Shown: positions 1-11,242 of the stretch, piece by piece | How the letters are laid out: every line of letters begins with the position of its first letter | Numbering within the stretch: position 1 is the first letter of the stretch | Assembly: GCA_021234155.1 (NCBI GenBank) | Contig: JAJEKV010000077.1 | Coordinates: 2,797,991 to 2,861,990 of the forward strand | Direction of reading: 5' to 3' | DNA from: Isoetes taiwanensis | Lineage: Eukaryota > Streptophyta > Lycopodiopsida > Isoetales > Isoetaceae | DNA: 64,000 nucleotides | Position numbers and translations under genes: made by a program | The notes under the pieces: model-generated | What the model was told of the DNA's origin: nothing | Databases searched by the model: none | Seen by the model: the letters and a program-made list of their open reading frames with translations, nothing else

Positions 1-835
1 AATAGTTATATGCCCCACTAATTTTGTGCCCCTTCAATTTAATAAGTCTATCTTCACATTCTTTATTACGTAGGGCCTACACATTGTGCCATAGAGAAAC
101 AAAGCAACTTCTTAACATGGACCATTTGTAATTTTCTTAACATGTAATCTTGCGAGTTGTCAAGTGGTGAATTTAACTTTTCCGGCAATTTATTCCATTC
201 TATATTCACTTGAAAGCAATCGTGTATAAATTGCAAAGCAAATGTATGTACATATATATTACCAAAGAAAGAAGATTAAATACTTATTTTCTCCAAAAAG
301 AGCCTCACCATTGCAAACTTTAACTTTCGAAAACAAGTTTGTTGTAAAGTCCCCGATTCTAAAACAAATATCCCCAATCTTGATACATCATGGAAAGCTT
401 TGAAGAATGCTTTCCAAAGCCAGATAAGAACACATGAAACAAATTTTTGGATCAAAAGTTACAGCAAAAATCGTGCCGCTTCACCAACGCAAAACTCTAA
501 CCCAAAAATAAATGTTTCACACTCCCCGATTCTAAAAACAAAGCACCCTAATCTTGATAATCGCCGAAGGAAGATTTCGTGACGCGAGAATCACATACAA
601 ACCGAAAGTGTTGGATCAAAAGTTATCAAAGAAAGGGATGTTGGAACCGGCAAATCCACGGCAAGCCCTAAACTCCGAGCTAAAAAAAGTCGCCAACCTC
701 CCCTCGCTCGATGCGAGAACCCTACAAAAGTGGTGTGGATAGGAACCTCTTTGAATAAGCTTTCAAATGACACCAAGATTGTGCCAATTGGGACCTGCGA
801 ATGTAGGAGATATGGTTGTTTTAGAAAAATGGTGC
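1..835 (+). mobile_element. Copia internal segment upstream of RT (copy U1)
   Basis: This stretch lies directly before a copia reverse transcriptase and is repeated at 37,790-37,873 plus 39,014-39,775, where a MITE interrupts it. It therefore belongs to the same copia-derived unit. It contains an internal echo: CCCCGATTCTAAAA at about 351 and again at about 524, each followed some 20 bases later by AATCTTGATA. Short open stretches of about 60 codons occur (400-582, 554-742) but differ between the two copies by frameshifts, so no intact protein is claimed. By position it should correspond to the poorly conserved segment between integrase and reverse transcriptase. The left end is cut by the window edge, and the U4 homology starts at exactly base 1, so the real repeat may extend further left. 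Confidence 0.6.
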
Positions 836-1682
836 GAATCGCCTACTTGCTTGGAGGAAAGCCATGGAAGAAGAGATGAATGCTTTTCAAAGAACAAGGG
901 AAGAACATAGTAGATAATAAGTGTATATTTAAGCTCAAACCTGAATAGAATGAAAATGGGCAAAAATATATAGTTAGATTGGCAGCAAAATGTTATCACA
1001 GAAGAGGGGACTAGATTATGATGAAACATTTTCTCCAATAGTCAAATTGTCATGCATCAGGATGCTATGCATTTGCTAATGCTAAAGATCTCGAAATACA
1101 TCACATGGATGTAAGCATTTACGTTCTCTGAGCTTCACATACATTTCATAACACATTGAGCTTCACATACATTGAGCTTCACATTGAGCTTCACATACAT
1201 TTCATAAGAAAAATGGTTAGCAAGAAATATATTACAGTCATATAAGTTGGTGCACAGGATCAATGACAGATATCTTCACAAAAGAATTGCCTAAGATGAA
1301 GTTCAATAAGTTCAAACATTTACTTGGAGTTACATGACAAAACGTGTCACATGACTCTTGTGAAATATATATGAATATAAAATGCAAGGTTATATGCAGC
1401 AAGGAAAATTTTTTATATAGGTGCTTCATTTACGGTCAAAATTTTATTAAGTTGAGTTTTACAGCGATCTTGTACATGCATGCACCATAGAGTTCAGAGA
1501 CAACATGATGCATGCAATATATAATTCAGAGGGGACATGATGCAAAAGATTATTCAGGTCAATGATGTTGAATATATTATGCACAAAAGGTTACGAAAAG
1601 TGATTTGTATTCAGTGCAAAAGGTAAGACGGGTGATTTGCCTCAGTTAAACTGCTTAACACAAAAATGATCTGAAGAGGGAA
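836..1682 (+). pseudogene. Ty1/copia reverse transcriptase-RNase H remnant (U1)
   Basis: The start of the copia reverse transcriptase can be read in pieces: AWRKAMEEEMNAFQR near 850-895, then VRLAAK near 970 and LDYDETFSPIVK at about 1,011-1,046. These match the conserved N-terminal RT block of plant copia elements. Stop codons and frameshifts separate the pieces. At 1,131 the sequence jumps to the last codons of RNase H (KHIELHIHFIRKMVSKKY type), so the central RT with its YVDD active site and most of RNase H are missing. Comparison with U4 (49,441-50,458) shows that about 1,015 bp are absent. A purine run (GAAGAGGGAA) at about 1,672-1,682 fits a polypurine tract before the 3' LTR. It is non-functional as it stands. 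Confidence 0.8.
1131..1207 (+). repeat. Reiterated GAGCTTCACAT junction at RT deletion
   Basis: The motif GAGCTTCACAT occurs four times in about 75 bases, exactly where the ~1 kb RT deletion lies. U4 and U5 contain the motif once at the RNase H end. The pattern looks like a deletion repaired with repeated short templated copying. The same reiterated junction is present in U2 (8,762-8,840). Confidence 0.85.
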
Positions 1683-3620
1683 TGTTGTAATGTGTCAGAT
1701 CACATTATCTGTATTGTATTGTTTGTATCAGGAAAATTGCAATGGTACCTAGAACATCATCTCTTAATATGATGTCATTATGCTCAATGATACCTAAATT
1801 GTTATAAGATACTAGAAAGATGAATATTGCTTCTTTAGAGCATTGTGCTAGGCAAATTGTTTTGAGCTAAACAAATATTTGAAATCTCGGTGAAGGCTGA
1901 AATTAGTGGATTCTTCCTTTCTAGCTCCATAACCGTCGGACTATCAATGTCAAATCGTCTACAATGTTATAGTCAATAACAAAGTTAAAGTGTTGTGCTA
2001 TAGTGAATTTCAAGGTTTCTTGATGATCTAAGATTAATATTACTTGATATTTAGTTCATCTCCAAAAATATGCTCGCCAAATTCAAATACTATTGACTAG
2101 CTGAAATTGAGTGATAAAATTACTTTACTGCTGAAAAGTGCAGAACCCCGACCAACATCAAACATTTTCGAGGAGATATGTGGAATGATTTTGATATAAT
2201 GAACATCGCCTCCCCATGCAACTTCAGAATTAGCCCAAGTGCTTTGATGACATGGCAAAAAGGATAGACATGTGTCATGCTAACATGGCATTTGACATTG
2301 TAAACATGTTTGATCTTAAAGAAGGCTTTTTCAACTAGTTGAATCCAAAGTGAATGGTTGATGGAGCAAATCGAGGCTGAAAAATAGGTTTAAATGCAAT
2401 ATGCGAGAATCAATATAAGAGGATGGAAAAATAGGCTGAATGACATGGAATCCTTACATTAGCAGAACTTCTAAATCTTCTAATCTTCAAGTCGCTTGTA
2501 AAAACTACTGATGTGGTTTCTCTCAAATCTTTTGTGAATGTGTTGCAACTTTGAATGTGACTCAATGATGAATAATCCTATAAAATGGAAAAACTTTAGT
2601 TGTTGCCAAATCCTGGCAACTGGATGCCCAAAAGAAAATAATTGGCAAGGGCTTTTCAATCCATGACCTCTTGGTCTTCATGAACTTTAAAAAATCTATT
2701 CTATTCTATTCTATCTTTCAGTCAATGTTCCTGCTAGTATGGGAAGATATGGCTAGCGTGATAAGGGAGTGAAGAAACGATAATGTACACGAGTTAGAAT
2801 GGAGATATAGGTCAATGAATGTTTGCAAATGATGAAAATATGTGGTGTATGAGCATATGTGGACCTATAAATGGAAATACTGTTAGTACGGAATTGGGTA
2901 GCAATGATGGAGGGAGTGAGTGAAAAATGACTCAAGTATCTTATAAAAAAGGCAGGTCAAGCTGTGAAAGCGGGTGTCATAATCAACCAAGCAAAGACCT
3001 AAAAGAAGGAATTATTTTAAGTGTAGTCAATGGAGAAAAAGGATGTCATAGGGCTTAGCAATATTTGGGAGGTCGAGGTTTAAGATCAACCCTAATATTT
3101 CGATAAATTATCTGAAGGTCAAACATTCTCAATCCATATAACCCATTAGTTAATATATAATTTTAAGGCCGAGTACAATGCGTAACTTCTATACATTAAG
3201 TTTAAATATCTCTTGTTGAAAATGGGGCGGTTCAAAAAAAAGAAAATTGAAGGCGATCATCAAGCTTAAAATTTGGAACATTAGAAAGATGGAAGCCGTG
3301 TCTAACATATTGAGGTCACTTCTGAAGAACCTCCCCTTCCTCTATCTTGTATTGTTATGGGAAATTATTTTAAGTTACACGAATGTGTATTTATCTGTAA
3401 AGCATGTACAAAAGTTCCTTCTTGTAGGTTCACAGACCCATTATCAACAATTATTTTCACGATGCTATAAAATGCATTAAGGATGTTGGATGTACTACTA
3501 CTGTTGGTGGTTTGTATCTTAAGGGCACTAGAACTTGTAAGAGTTTCCTCCAACCTTTTCAGCTTTCCACCCAACCCTTTGACTAAAGCCATATCATTTT
3601 TATTCAATACTCTAAACAAT
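1683..3620 (+). mobile_element. Candidate copia 3' LTR (U1)
   Basis: The candidate starts with TGTTGTAATG directly after a purine-rich tract, the position expected for a copia 3' LTR, and the same start follows the RNase H region in U2, U4 and U5. A TATA-like motif (CTTATAAAA) at about 2,940 would fit the U3/R boundary. A possible end is CTCTAAACA near 3,618, because the U3 copy stops matching U1 just after this point. No 5' LTR or target duplication is visible, so the right end is uncertain. A short (TTCTA)n run lies at about 2,697-2,717. Open stretches inside are short and not conserved. Confidence 0.45.
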
Positions 3621-6600
3621 AAACATTACAAGAAACTTAGGCCGCCGCGAACGTTTCTTTAGTTCCAACCCACTAAGGTTTGGCCCACTATTAACATTCA
3701 ACCTGTCAATGCAATGCATGTTTAATAATGGGTTTCTATTCACAAGGGTGCAAGACCACATGTGGTAGCATTTATGAATTGTCGGACACGCTGGATTTGA
3801 ACCCACATTGTTGCCTTGTGTCCTCTTGCCCATGCAAACTAGAACAAACTCTCTCTATGCAAGGGTTGAATCTCCAGTTCTTGCTTTCTATAGCTGCTCG
3901 ACTACAGTGATCACTTCTTAACTAGGAAAAGCACAAAGCAGGCATATCATTCTTCACGAAATGTTGATTGAAATTTTCCACGGGGATGAAACCGCTTGAA
4001 TATGCACTAAAAGCTGCGGCGTCCATTAAGCGGAGTTTAAAGCTTGACCCTTACTTAGGCTTTATTTGGGCCGGAAATTTCTTGGAGGGCGAACTTAGCG
4101 CCATTCCTTGGGCTTCTTCGGACAATTGGCCGCTAGTTTTGTAAATAATTGCTGCCGAGAGATGTCGAGTTAGCTTTTTTGTCTTTGGAGGTCGGAGACC
4201 TGATCGAATCTGCGAGCTTTTAGCCCATAGTATCCGGCTTTAAAGATTTTGGCTGCCAAATTTGCAACTTTTTCTTACTCTTGAAAAAGCACATCAATTG
4301 GGCACTAAATCTACACAACTAAATCCACACAACTTATCTCTTTGTAAAATCAAATCCGGAGCACAGGCCGAGGGTTTTAGCTAATAAACTTGATTTAGAT
4401 GGTTTTCAGGCTTGGTTTTTGACCAAATGGCTGATTAAATCTCAAATTGGCAGATGTTTTAGCTATAGATTTGAAGGTTTTTCAGCTTTTTTTGTTGATG
4501 GTCCATGGAGCGAGATCAAATGGGTAGGCATAGCCAAATGTGTTGGCCCCATTTGCAAAATCGGAATCTGCAAGGAGTCGACAACTCATTGAATCCGGCT
4601 CTAAAGCTCGTTGTAAAGGCATACATTTCTTGTTTTATGTAAAGAATCATTTCTTGTTTTTATGTAAAGAATCACATTTGTATATATACACATCTGAAAA
4701 AGAAAAGCGGGAAAAGGACTCAACCAATCGGGCACAAGAACTAGTTGATCAACAACATCACATTTCAAGTCATCTATTGATTTTAATGATGAAGAAATGT
4801 ACAACTGTAGATTATCACGGTTTATTTACAGTTCTATATGAGATAGAGAATATGTTATACATTTGAGCTGTTTAAAAATCGCATGCTACGAGTCCAGAGC
4901 AATCCCAAGCACATCCCACAACGATGCCTGTAGTCCTTTTTTTTGCGCTTCACCTGCATCTGAAACCTAGTTAGTTGATTAGGGCAACGAAGCGATGAAG
5001 CAATAAGATAATTATGCTGTGGCAGTCAGCTCCCCTGAAGCCCGGGTCATATTCCAGCAGCCCAGGTTGCTAGAGCTTCAATGCCTCGCCATCTCCATAG
5101 CCAAAAGCTTCATTGTGAGGATGGGTTTTGCTTTCGTTTGTGCCATTAGGCTCTCACGAGACCGGATTTACAATATTCGTCTGCGAAGCGCCCGACTTGG
5201 GCGTGAATCTTCCAAAGATCACGAGGAAACCATAGAAAGCGAAGGCTCAGCTGTCGGCTTTTCTTAGAAATATAGAAAATCCCGGACCATGGGCAGGATA
5301 AGCACTAGAAAATGATTGAGACCTCGTGATTTCCGCCATATCCACGATCACGGACCCAAATACCGAGAACCCACATTCACATTACACTTTCTGGGGCACC
5401 CGCGCGCATGCGAGGAGCTCAAGATTATATTTCTAGGAATGCCACGTGATGCGCTCAAAACTTGAAGCATCCCATCTTTAACACCTGCCTACTCAAAGAT
5501 TGCTGCACACACAAGGCTTACGAACATGCAAAGAAGAAGGAATGGGAGGTAAACCAAACCATAATCAATGCGTAATGGCTAAGCAAAGCGGCCTCTGTTT
5601 GCTTTCTGTTTTAAAAGCGGAGCTTCTCCTCCTCAATAAATGCAAGAAGGGGATTGATTGAGGAAGGGGAGTCACGTGGCTGTGGCTCCTCCTCAATAAA
5701 TGCAAGAATGCAAAATTAGGAAAATGTTCCCCGAAATTTTTTTTTGACAATATGTAGCATAATAACAGGGGGTTTTTTTTGTGTTTTTGTACGCTTTTCA
5801 CAAAGGTTTTCCTAAGATTTCATGGCGTATTCGAATGGATGTACTAATGCGTACATCTAGAGTGCATCATTTCTTAGTCGTTGATTTAGCTTTTTTTTTT
5901 CCAATGGTCTAACATCCAAGGGCTCACAACAAAAGCCCTCTTTTTATTTTAGGGCTGAACATGCAAGCCTCGTAGATAGCATATCACGCATTCTTGCAAA
6001 AAATTTGATCAGAGTGGAAACAGATTTGGAGTGGAAGCATGGTGCTTTTCTTTCGGAATATCTACTCCGGTATTCTTGTTGTCTTTTGTGGTGGATTCGT
6101 CCTCGTCTTCCTATTCCATCACGACCCACATCAAGCTTTTTGCCTCATTATTCTGCGCCCATACCCCATTTTGCAATGTAGCTTCCCCTTGGCCAACAAA
6201 AGGTATCAGCTTTTGGGCTCTCCACTCCGTCATAAATGTCGGTTCTGATGCTCTCATGTCAGAGCTGGCACTGGGAAAGCTTCGCATATCCTTTCAAAAT
6301 TTGCCACCAGTTGCGATGGCACCGGCATTTGGCGGTTTTTCTTCATTCTTGGTCGCCATAGCGGAGGTGAAGTGATGCGTATTTGTTCGACATAAATCCA
6401 TGACCCTAAAATTTGGCCTTTTCTAGACCCGGAAGGATCTCCATTTGAGCTTTTCTTTTAGAAATAACAAAGAAGTCTAAAATCCAAGACCGGAGAGGTT
6501 CGGATAGATTCTAATTAGGTTGTTACACATTGTTTTAGCTTCTCGGCGGATCAGTTATGGATGCGAAGCGACAATACGGCTTAAATTAGGGCAAGAAAGC
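3621..6600. other. Unassigned unit-1 sequence, no recognised gene
   Basis: No protein family is recognised on either strand. Open stretches are at most about 115 codons (for example 4,540-4,866 and 6,031-6,375) and are frameshifted in the unit-2 copy, so they are not called as genes. Minor structure includes a tRNA-like box pair near 3,793-3,832 and a 22 bp direct repeat (CTCCTCAATAAATGCAAGAA core) at about 5,629 and 5,687. The whole block is duplicated at 11,243-14,220. Confidence 0.7.
3740..3850 (-). repeat. Possible tRNA-derived SINE head (U1)
   Basis: On the minus strand a B-box-like GGTTCAAATCC (3,793-3,803) lies downstream of an A-box-like TGGGCAAGAGG (3,822-3,832). This order and these motifs occur in tRNA-derived SINE heads. 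The spacing of 18 bases is shorter than in most tRNA genes, no cloverleaf can be drawn, and no flanking target duplication was found. Both boxes are kept in unit 2 (11,418-11,457). It could be chance. Confidence 0.3.
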
Positions 6601-6870
6601 AGGCTAGATGGATTGTGCGATTAAGTATTTTTGGAAAGGGGGATCCGTCATAAGTCGTTGCATAAGGGCCATTACTTGCGAGTGGGGCTACGCAAAGGGA
6701 TTTTTAACGAGTTTAGAGCATGCTTTGAATAAGATTGATCGTAAACTTCTTCAAAGGTTCTTGTATTGTATCAAAATGTGCAAAGATAATGCACGGTCGC
6801 CCATGGTTGTTCCATTGTAAGTCCTCTCTACTTTCTTTGTAGTGTATGCTTTTGCCCTAATCACAAAACA

Positions 6871-7278
6871 TTGTGCTTGTTTTCGCATTGTGTGTTCTTG
6901 ATGTACACTTGGACTTGTTTGGCGAGGAATCATCCTCACGCCCAATACATAATGCAAAGATTATATTGCAACAATGAGGAGGTCTTTGCAGTTAGGGATC
7001 TTTGCGACTCATTGCGAATCGGGGAACTCAAGAGTATTACGATTTGTTTTCATTTTGGCGAAGGTATAGGCACTATCGGTTGGGTGAGTTTTTATTCTAG
7101 ACATGAAACAGATCCTTTCTTTCAAAGTAGAGTGTTCTTGCATTGGTATCTAGTTGGGGCAAGCATGGCGAGTTTTATGGAGTTCTATTACTTTGTTAAG
7201 ACTAAGTTTAGCTTGGGGAAGCATTTGATAATAAAAAATTGTAACATGGGTTTACAATACAAGTTCCAAAATGGCTAG
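6871..7278 (+). other. Longest open stretch of unit 1, unidentified
   Basis: This 135-codon open stretch begins MCLFSHCVFLMYTW and ends before a stop at 7,276. An upstream open stretch (6,608-6,820) ends at a GTAAGT-like donor near 6,817, which would allow a spliced reading. No known domain is recognised. The unit-2 counterpart (about 14,480-14,880) is broken by indels, so purifying selection is not shown. It may be a captured gene fragment carried in the repeat or non-coding sequence. Confidence 0.2.
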
Positions 7279-7826
7279 GAGAGCAAACGAGTATAGTGAT
7301 TATATCTAAATGGCAAATTTGTGCGAGAATGTTAGAACCGGTGTTTAAAATGGTGGCTTCTGGCTAACCTTTGCTCTCAAGAAGAGAATAACTATATTTA
7401 TGTCAGGAAGAGACTGAAGCATTTCTTGTGGGAAGTACTTCTTGTAGTACAAGCTTATGTGGAAAGCCATCAAAGCCATGAAGATGCTTTGTTTTCCAAG
7501 CGGTATCCTTAGTACATATTGTCTTGGGTAACCAATTGTATCCAGTATATGGAATATGTAGCTTGAAGAAGGTCAGTTATTGTGATTTGACTTCCTGGGT
7601 GGTTCATTTTATATGCAAAAAAATTACAGAAATAGAAATTTCTTCTATTTCCTGGGTGGTCGTCTTGTCATTGTCAGCATGTTTCTAAATTCTTAGTTTT
7701 GTTGATGCACTTGTTCTTTTCAAATCTTGGTCTTCAACTAATGTTTTCTGTTTTTTTAATGTGTTACCATTTGTCTATTATCCTATCATGGTATTATGTC
7801 ACACTTAATATTAGGACTTTGAATGT
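7279..7826. other. Unit-1 AT-rich spacer
   Basis: No gene is seen. The segment is AT-rich and leads into the left arm of the foldback element. TTCCTGGGTGG occurs twice, at about 7,590 and 7,650. Confidence 0.6.
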
Positions 7827-8536
7827 AATGGCTTGTTTTTAGCTCTACTACCATTTTCTATTATGATTCATATGCACTAAGGAATCTACATGCACAGATA
7901 TTATATGCACAATATTACATGCACAGATATTACATGCACAATATTACATGCAGAAGTGTTTCTAAAATTGTTACATGCATTTATCCATCATCCATCATTA
8001 GAGTATTAGGTAATCTCTATATCTACACCCCTACACCATCCTTATTCCTAAGGTAAAATTTTTTTAGTTAACACAAACCATTAACACACAACTACCATTA
8101 ACATTATTAACACAAACCATTGCATTTGACACATTTAAATTAAAATCCCCCTTAAACCCCCTTTGGTTTGGGTGCATATTCACACGGGGGGTTATGTAGG
8201 GCAGCGAGAGCCCCAAAAAATTTACAATACATGTATAAAATTAACACCATTAAGTACATTCTCTCAAACCTTATAGTATTTTGCAAACCTTAATATACAG
8301 CATACAAAAACTTGTACATGCATACCCCACAAACGAGGATCGCTATGTACGGTCCGGATCTTAGAATAAAGGGCAAATATGCCCATCCGACAGCTCTCGT
8401 TGCCCGAAGTAACCCCCCGTGTGAATATGCACCCAAACCAAAGGGGGTTTAAGGGGGATTTTAATTTAAATGTGTCAAATGCAATGGTTTGTGTTAATAA
8501 TGTTAATGGTAGTTGTGTGTTAATGGTTTGTGTTAA
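7827..8536. mobile_element. Truncated foldback element (U1)
   Basis: The left arm is at 7,827-~8,193, the loop at about 8,194-8,409 and the right arm at 8,410-8,536. The right arm is the reverse complement of the inner part of the left arm (motifs GGTTTGGGTGCATATTCAC and AACACAAACCATTAACACAC), but its outer ~230 bp are missing. The complete version is at 15,429-16,368. The left arm holds a tandem block of ATTACATGCACA-type repeats (about 7,890-7,955). No transposase is encoded, so any movement would have depended on enzymes supplied from elsewhere. Confidence 0.75.
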
Positions 8537-8565
8537 GGGGGGTTTAAGGGGTGTGTATATTTAAG

Positions 8566-9319
8566 CTCAAACCTGAATAGAATGAAAATGGGCAAAAATA
8601 TATAGTTAGATTGGCAGCAAAATGTTATCACAGAAGAGGGGACTAGATTATGATGAAACATTTTCTCCAATAGTCAAATTGTCATGCATCAGGATGCTAT
8701 GCATTTGCTAATGCTAAAGATCTCGAAATACATCACATGGATGTAAGCATTTACGTTCTCTGAGCTTCACATACATTTCATAACACATTGAGCTTCACAT
8801 ACATTGAGCTTCACATTGAGCTTCACATACATTTCATAAGAAAATGGTTAGCAAGAAATATATTACGATCCATATAAGTTGGTGCAGGATCAATGACGAG
8901 ATATCTTCACAAAAGAATTGCCTAAGATGAAGTTCAATAAGTTCAAACATTTACTTGGAGTTACATGACAAAACGTGTCACATGACTCTTGTGAAATATA
9001 TATGAATATAAAATGCAAGGTTATATCACGACAAAGGAAAATTTTTTATATAGGTGCTTCATTTACGGTCAAAATTTTATTAAGTTGAGTTTTACGATCT
9101 TGTACATGCATGCACCATAGAGTTCGAGAGACAACATGATGCATGCAATATATAATTGGGGAGGGGACATGATGCAAAAGATTATTCAGGTCAATGATGT
9201 TGAATATATTATGCACAAAAGGTTACGAAAAAGTGATTTGTATTCAGCCAAGAAAAAGGTAAGGCGGGTGATTTTGCCTCAGTTAAACCGCCTTAACACA
9301 AAAATGATAGAAGAGGGAA
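8566..9319 (+). pseudogene. Copia RT-RNase H remnant (U2)
   Basis: This is a near copy of 936-1,682, starting just inside the RT coding region because the duplication breakpoint removed the first RT block. LDYDETFSPIVK can be read near 8,645-8,680. The ~1 kb central deletion and the reiterated GAGCTTCACAT junction (8,762-8,840) are identical in design to unit 1. The polypurine-like GAAGAGGGAA precedes the LTR start at 9,320. It has no catalytic centre. Confidence 0.8.
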
Positions 9320-11242
9320 TGTTGTAATGTGTGAGATCACATTATCTCAGACATTGTATTGTTTGTATCAGGAAAATTGCAATGGTACCTAGAACATCAT
9401 CTCTTAATATGATGTCATTATGCTCAATGATACCTAAATTGTTATAAGATACTAGAAAGATGAATATTGCTTCTTTAGAGCATTGTGCTAGGCAAATTGT
9501 TTTGAGCTAAACAAATATTTGAAATCTCGGTGAAGGCTGAACCGTCGGATTCTTCCTTTCTAGCTCCATAACCGTCGGACTATCAATGTCAAATCGTCTA
9601 CAGTGTTATAGTCAATAACAAAGTTAAAGTGTTGTGCTATAGTGAATTTCAAGGTTTCTTGATGATCTAAGATTAATATTACTTGATATTTAGTTCATCT
9701 CCAAAAATATGCTCGCTAAATTCAAATACTATTGACTAGCTGAAATTGAGTGACAAAATTACTTTACTGCTGAAAAGTGCAGAACCCCGACCAACATCAA
9801 ACATTTTCGAGGAGATATGTGGAATGATTTTGATATAATGAACATCGCCTCCCCATGCAACTTCAGAATTAGCCCAAGTGCTTTGATGACATGGCAAAAA
9901 GGATAGACATGTGTCATGCTAACATGGCATTTGACATTGTAAACATGTTTGATCTTAAAGAAGGCTTTTTCAACTAGTTGAATCCAAAATCGAGGCTGAA
10001 AAATAGGTTTAAATGCAATATGCGAGAATCAATATAAGAGGATGGAAAAATAGGCTGAATGACATGGAATCCTTACATTAGCAGAACTTCTAAATCTTCT
10101 AATCTTCAAGTCGCTTGTAAAACTTCTTGATGTGGTTTCTCTCAAATCTTTTGAATGAATGTTGCAACTTTGAATGTGACTCAATGATGAATAATCCTAT
10201 AAAATGGAAAAAACTTTAGTTGTTGCCAAAATCCCGCAACTGGATGCCCAAAAAGAAAATAATTGGCAAGGGCTTTTCAATCCATGACCTCTTGGTCTTC
10301 ATGAACTTTAAAAAATCTATTCTATTCTATTCTATCTTTCACCAATGTTCCCGCTTAGTATGGGAAGATATGGCTATGCGGATAAGGAGTGAAGAAACGA
10401 TAATGTACACGAAGTTAGAATGGAGATATAGGTCAATGAATGTTTGCAAATGATGAAAAATATGTGGTGTATGAGCATATGTGGACCTATAAATGGAAAT
10501 CTTTGTTAGTAATGGAATTGGGTAGCAATGATGGAGGGAGTGAGTGAAAATGACTCAAGTATCTTATAAAAGGCCCGGTCAACTGTGAAAGCGGGTGTCA
10601 TAATCAACCAAGCAAAGACCTAAAGAGAAGGAATTATTTTAAGTGTAGTCAATGGAGAAAAAGGATGTCATAGGGCTTAGCAATATTTGGGAGGTCGAGG
10701 TTTAAGATCAACCCTAATATTTCGATAAATTATCCTAAGGTCAAACATTCTCAATCCATATAACCCATTAGTTAATATATAATTTTAAGGCCAATTACAA
10801 TGCGTAACTTCTATACATTAAGTTTAAATATCTCTTATTTGAAAATGGGGCCGGTTCAAAAACAGAAAATTGAAGGCGTCATCATCAAGCTTAAAATTTG
10901 GAACATTAGAAAGATGGAAGTCGTGTCTAACATATTGAGGTCACTTGAAGAACCTCCCCTTCCTCTATCTTGTATTGTTATGGGAAATTATTTTAAGTTA
11001 CACGAATGTGTATTTATCTGTAAAAGCATGTACAAAAGTTCCTTCTTGTAGGTTCCGCAGACCATTATCAACAATTATTTTCCACGATGCTATAAAATGC
11101 ATTAAGGATGTTGGATGTACTACTACCTGTTGGTGGTTTGTATCTTAAGGGCACTAGAACTTGTAAGAGTTTCCTCCAACCTTTCAGCTTTCCACCCAAC
11201 CCTTTGACTAAAGCCATATCATTTTATTCAATACTCTAAACA
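9320..11242 (+). mobile_element. Candidate copia 3' LTR (U2)
   Basis: The region is homologous to 1,683-3,620, begins TGTTGTAATG and carries a TATA-like CTTATAAAA near 10,563. The (TTCTA)n run is at about 10,318-10,338. Many single-site differences from the U1 and U4 versions fall at CAG or CTG triplets. The right end is as uncertain as in U1. Confidence 0.45.

Larger units (their letters stand above)
921..8536. repeat. Tandem duplication unit 1 (7.6 kb)
   Basis: Bases 921-8,536 are repeated in direct orientation at 8,553-16,125, with long stretches identical or nearly so. The repeat period is about 7,632 bp. The unit runs from within the copia RT through the LTR-like region and about 4.2 kb of unassigned sequence into the right arm of a foldback element. 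The join at 8,537-8,552 is G-rich (GGGGGGTTTAAGGGG) and resembles sequence inside the foldback arm at 8,440-8,460, which suggests a microhomology-mediated join. Confidence 0.9.

Noticed and set aside
3781-3850. Functional tRNA gene on the minus strand
   Set aside because: The A and B boxes are too close and no cloverleaf arms can be paired.
7890-7960. CRISPR-like array from spaced ATTACATGCACA repeats
   Set aside because: The repeats are short, adjacent and without unique spacers, in a plant-type context. They are a minisatellite in a foldback arm.
8430-8552. Telomere-like runs (GGGGGTTTAAGGGGG) near the unit junction
   Set aside because: They are single imperfect motifs belonging to the foldback arm, not a tandem array of the plant telomere heptamer.
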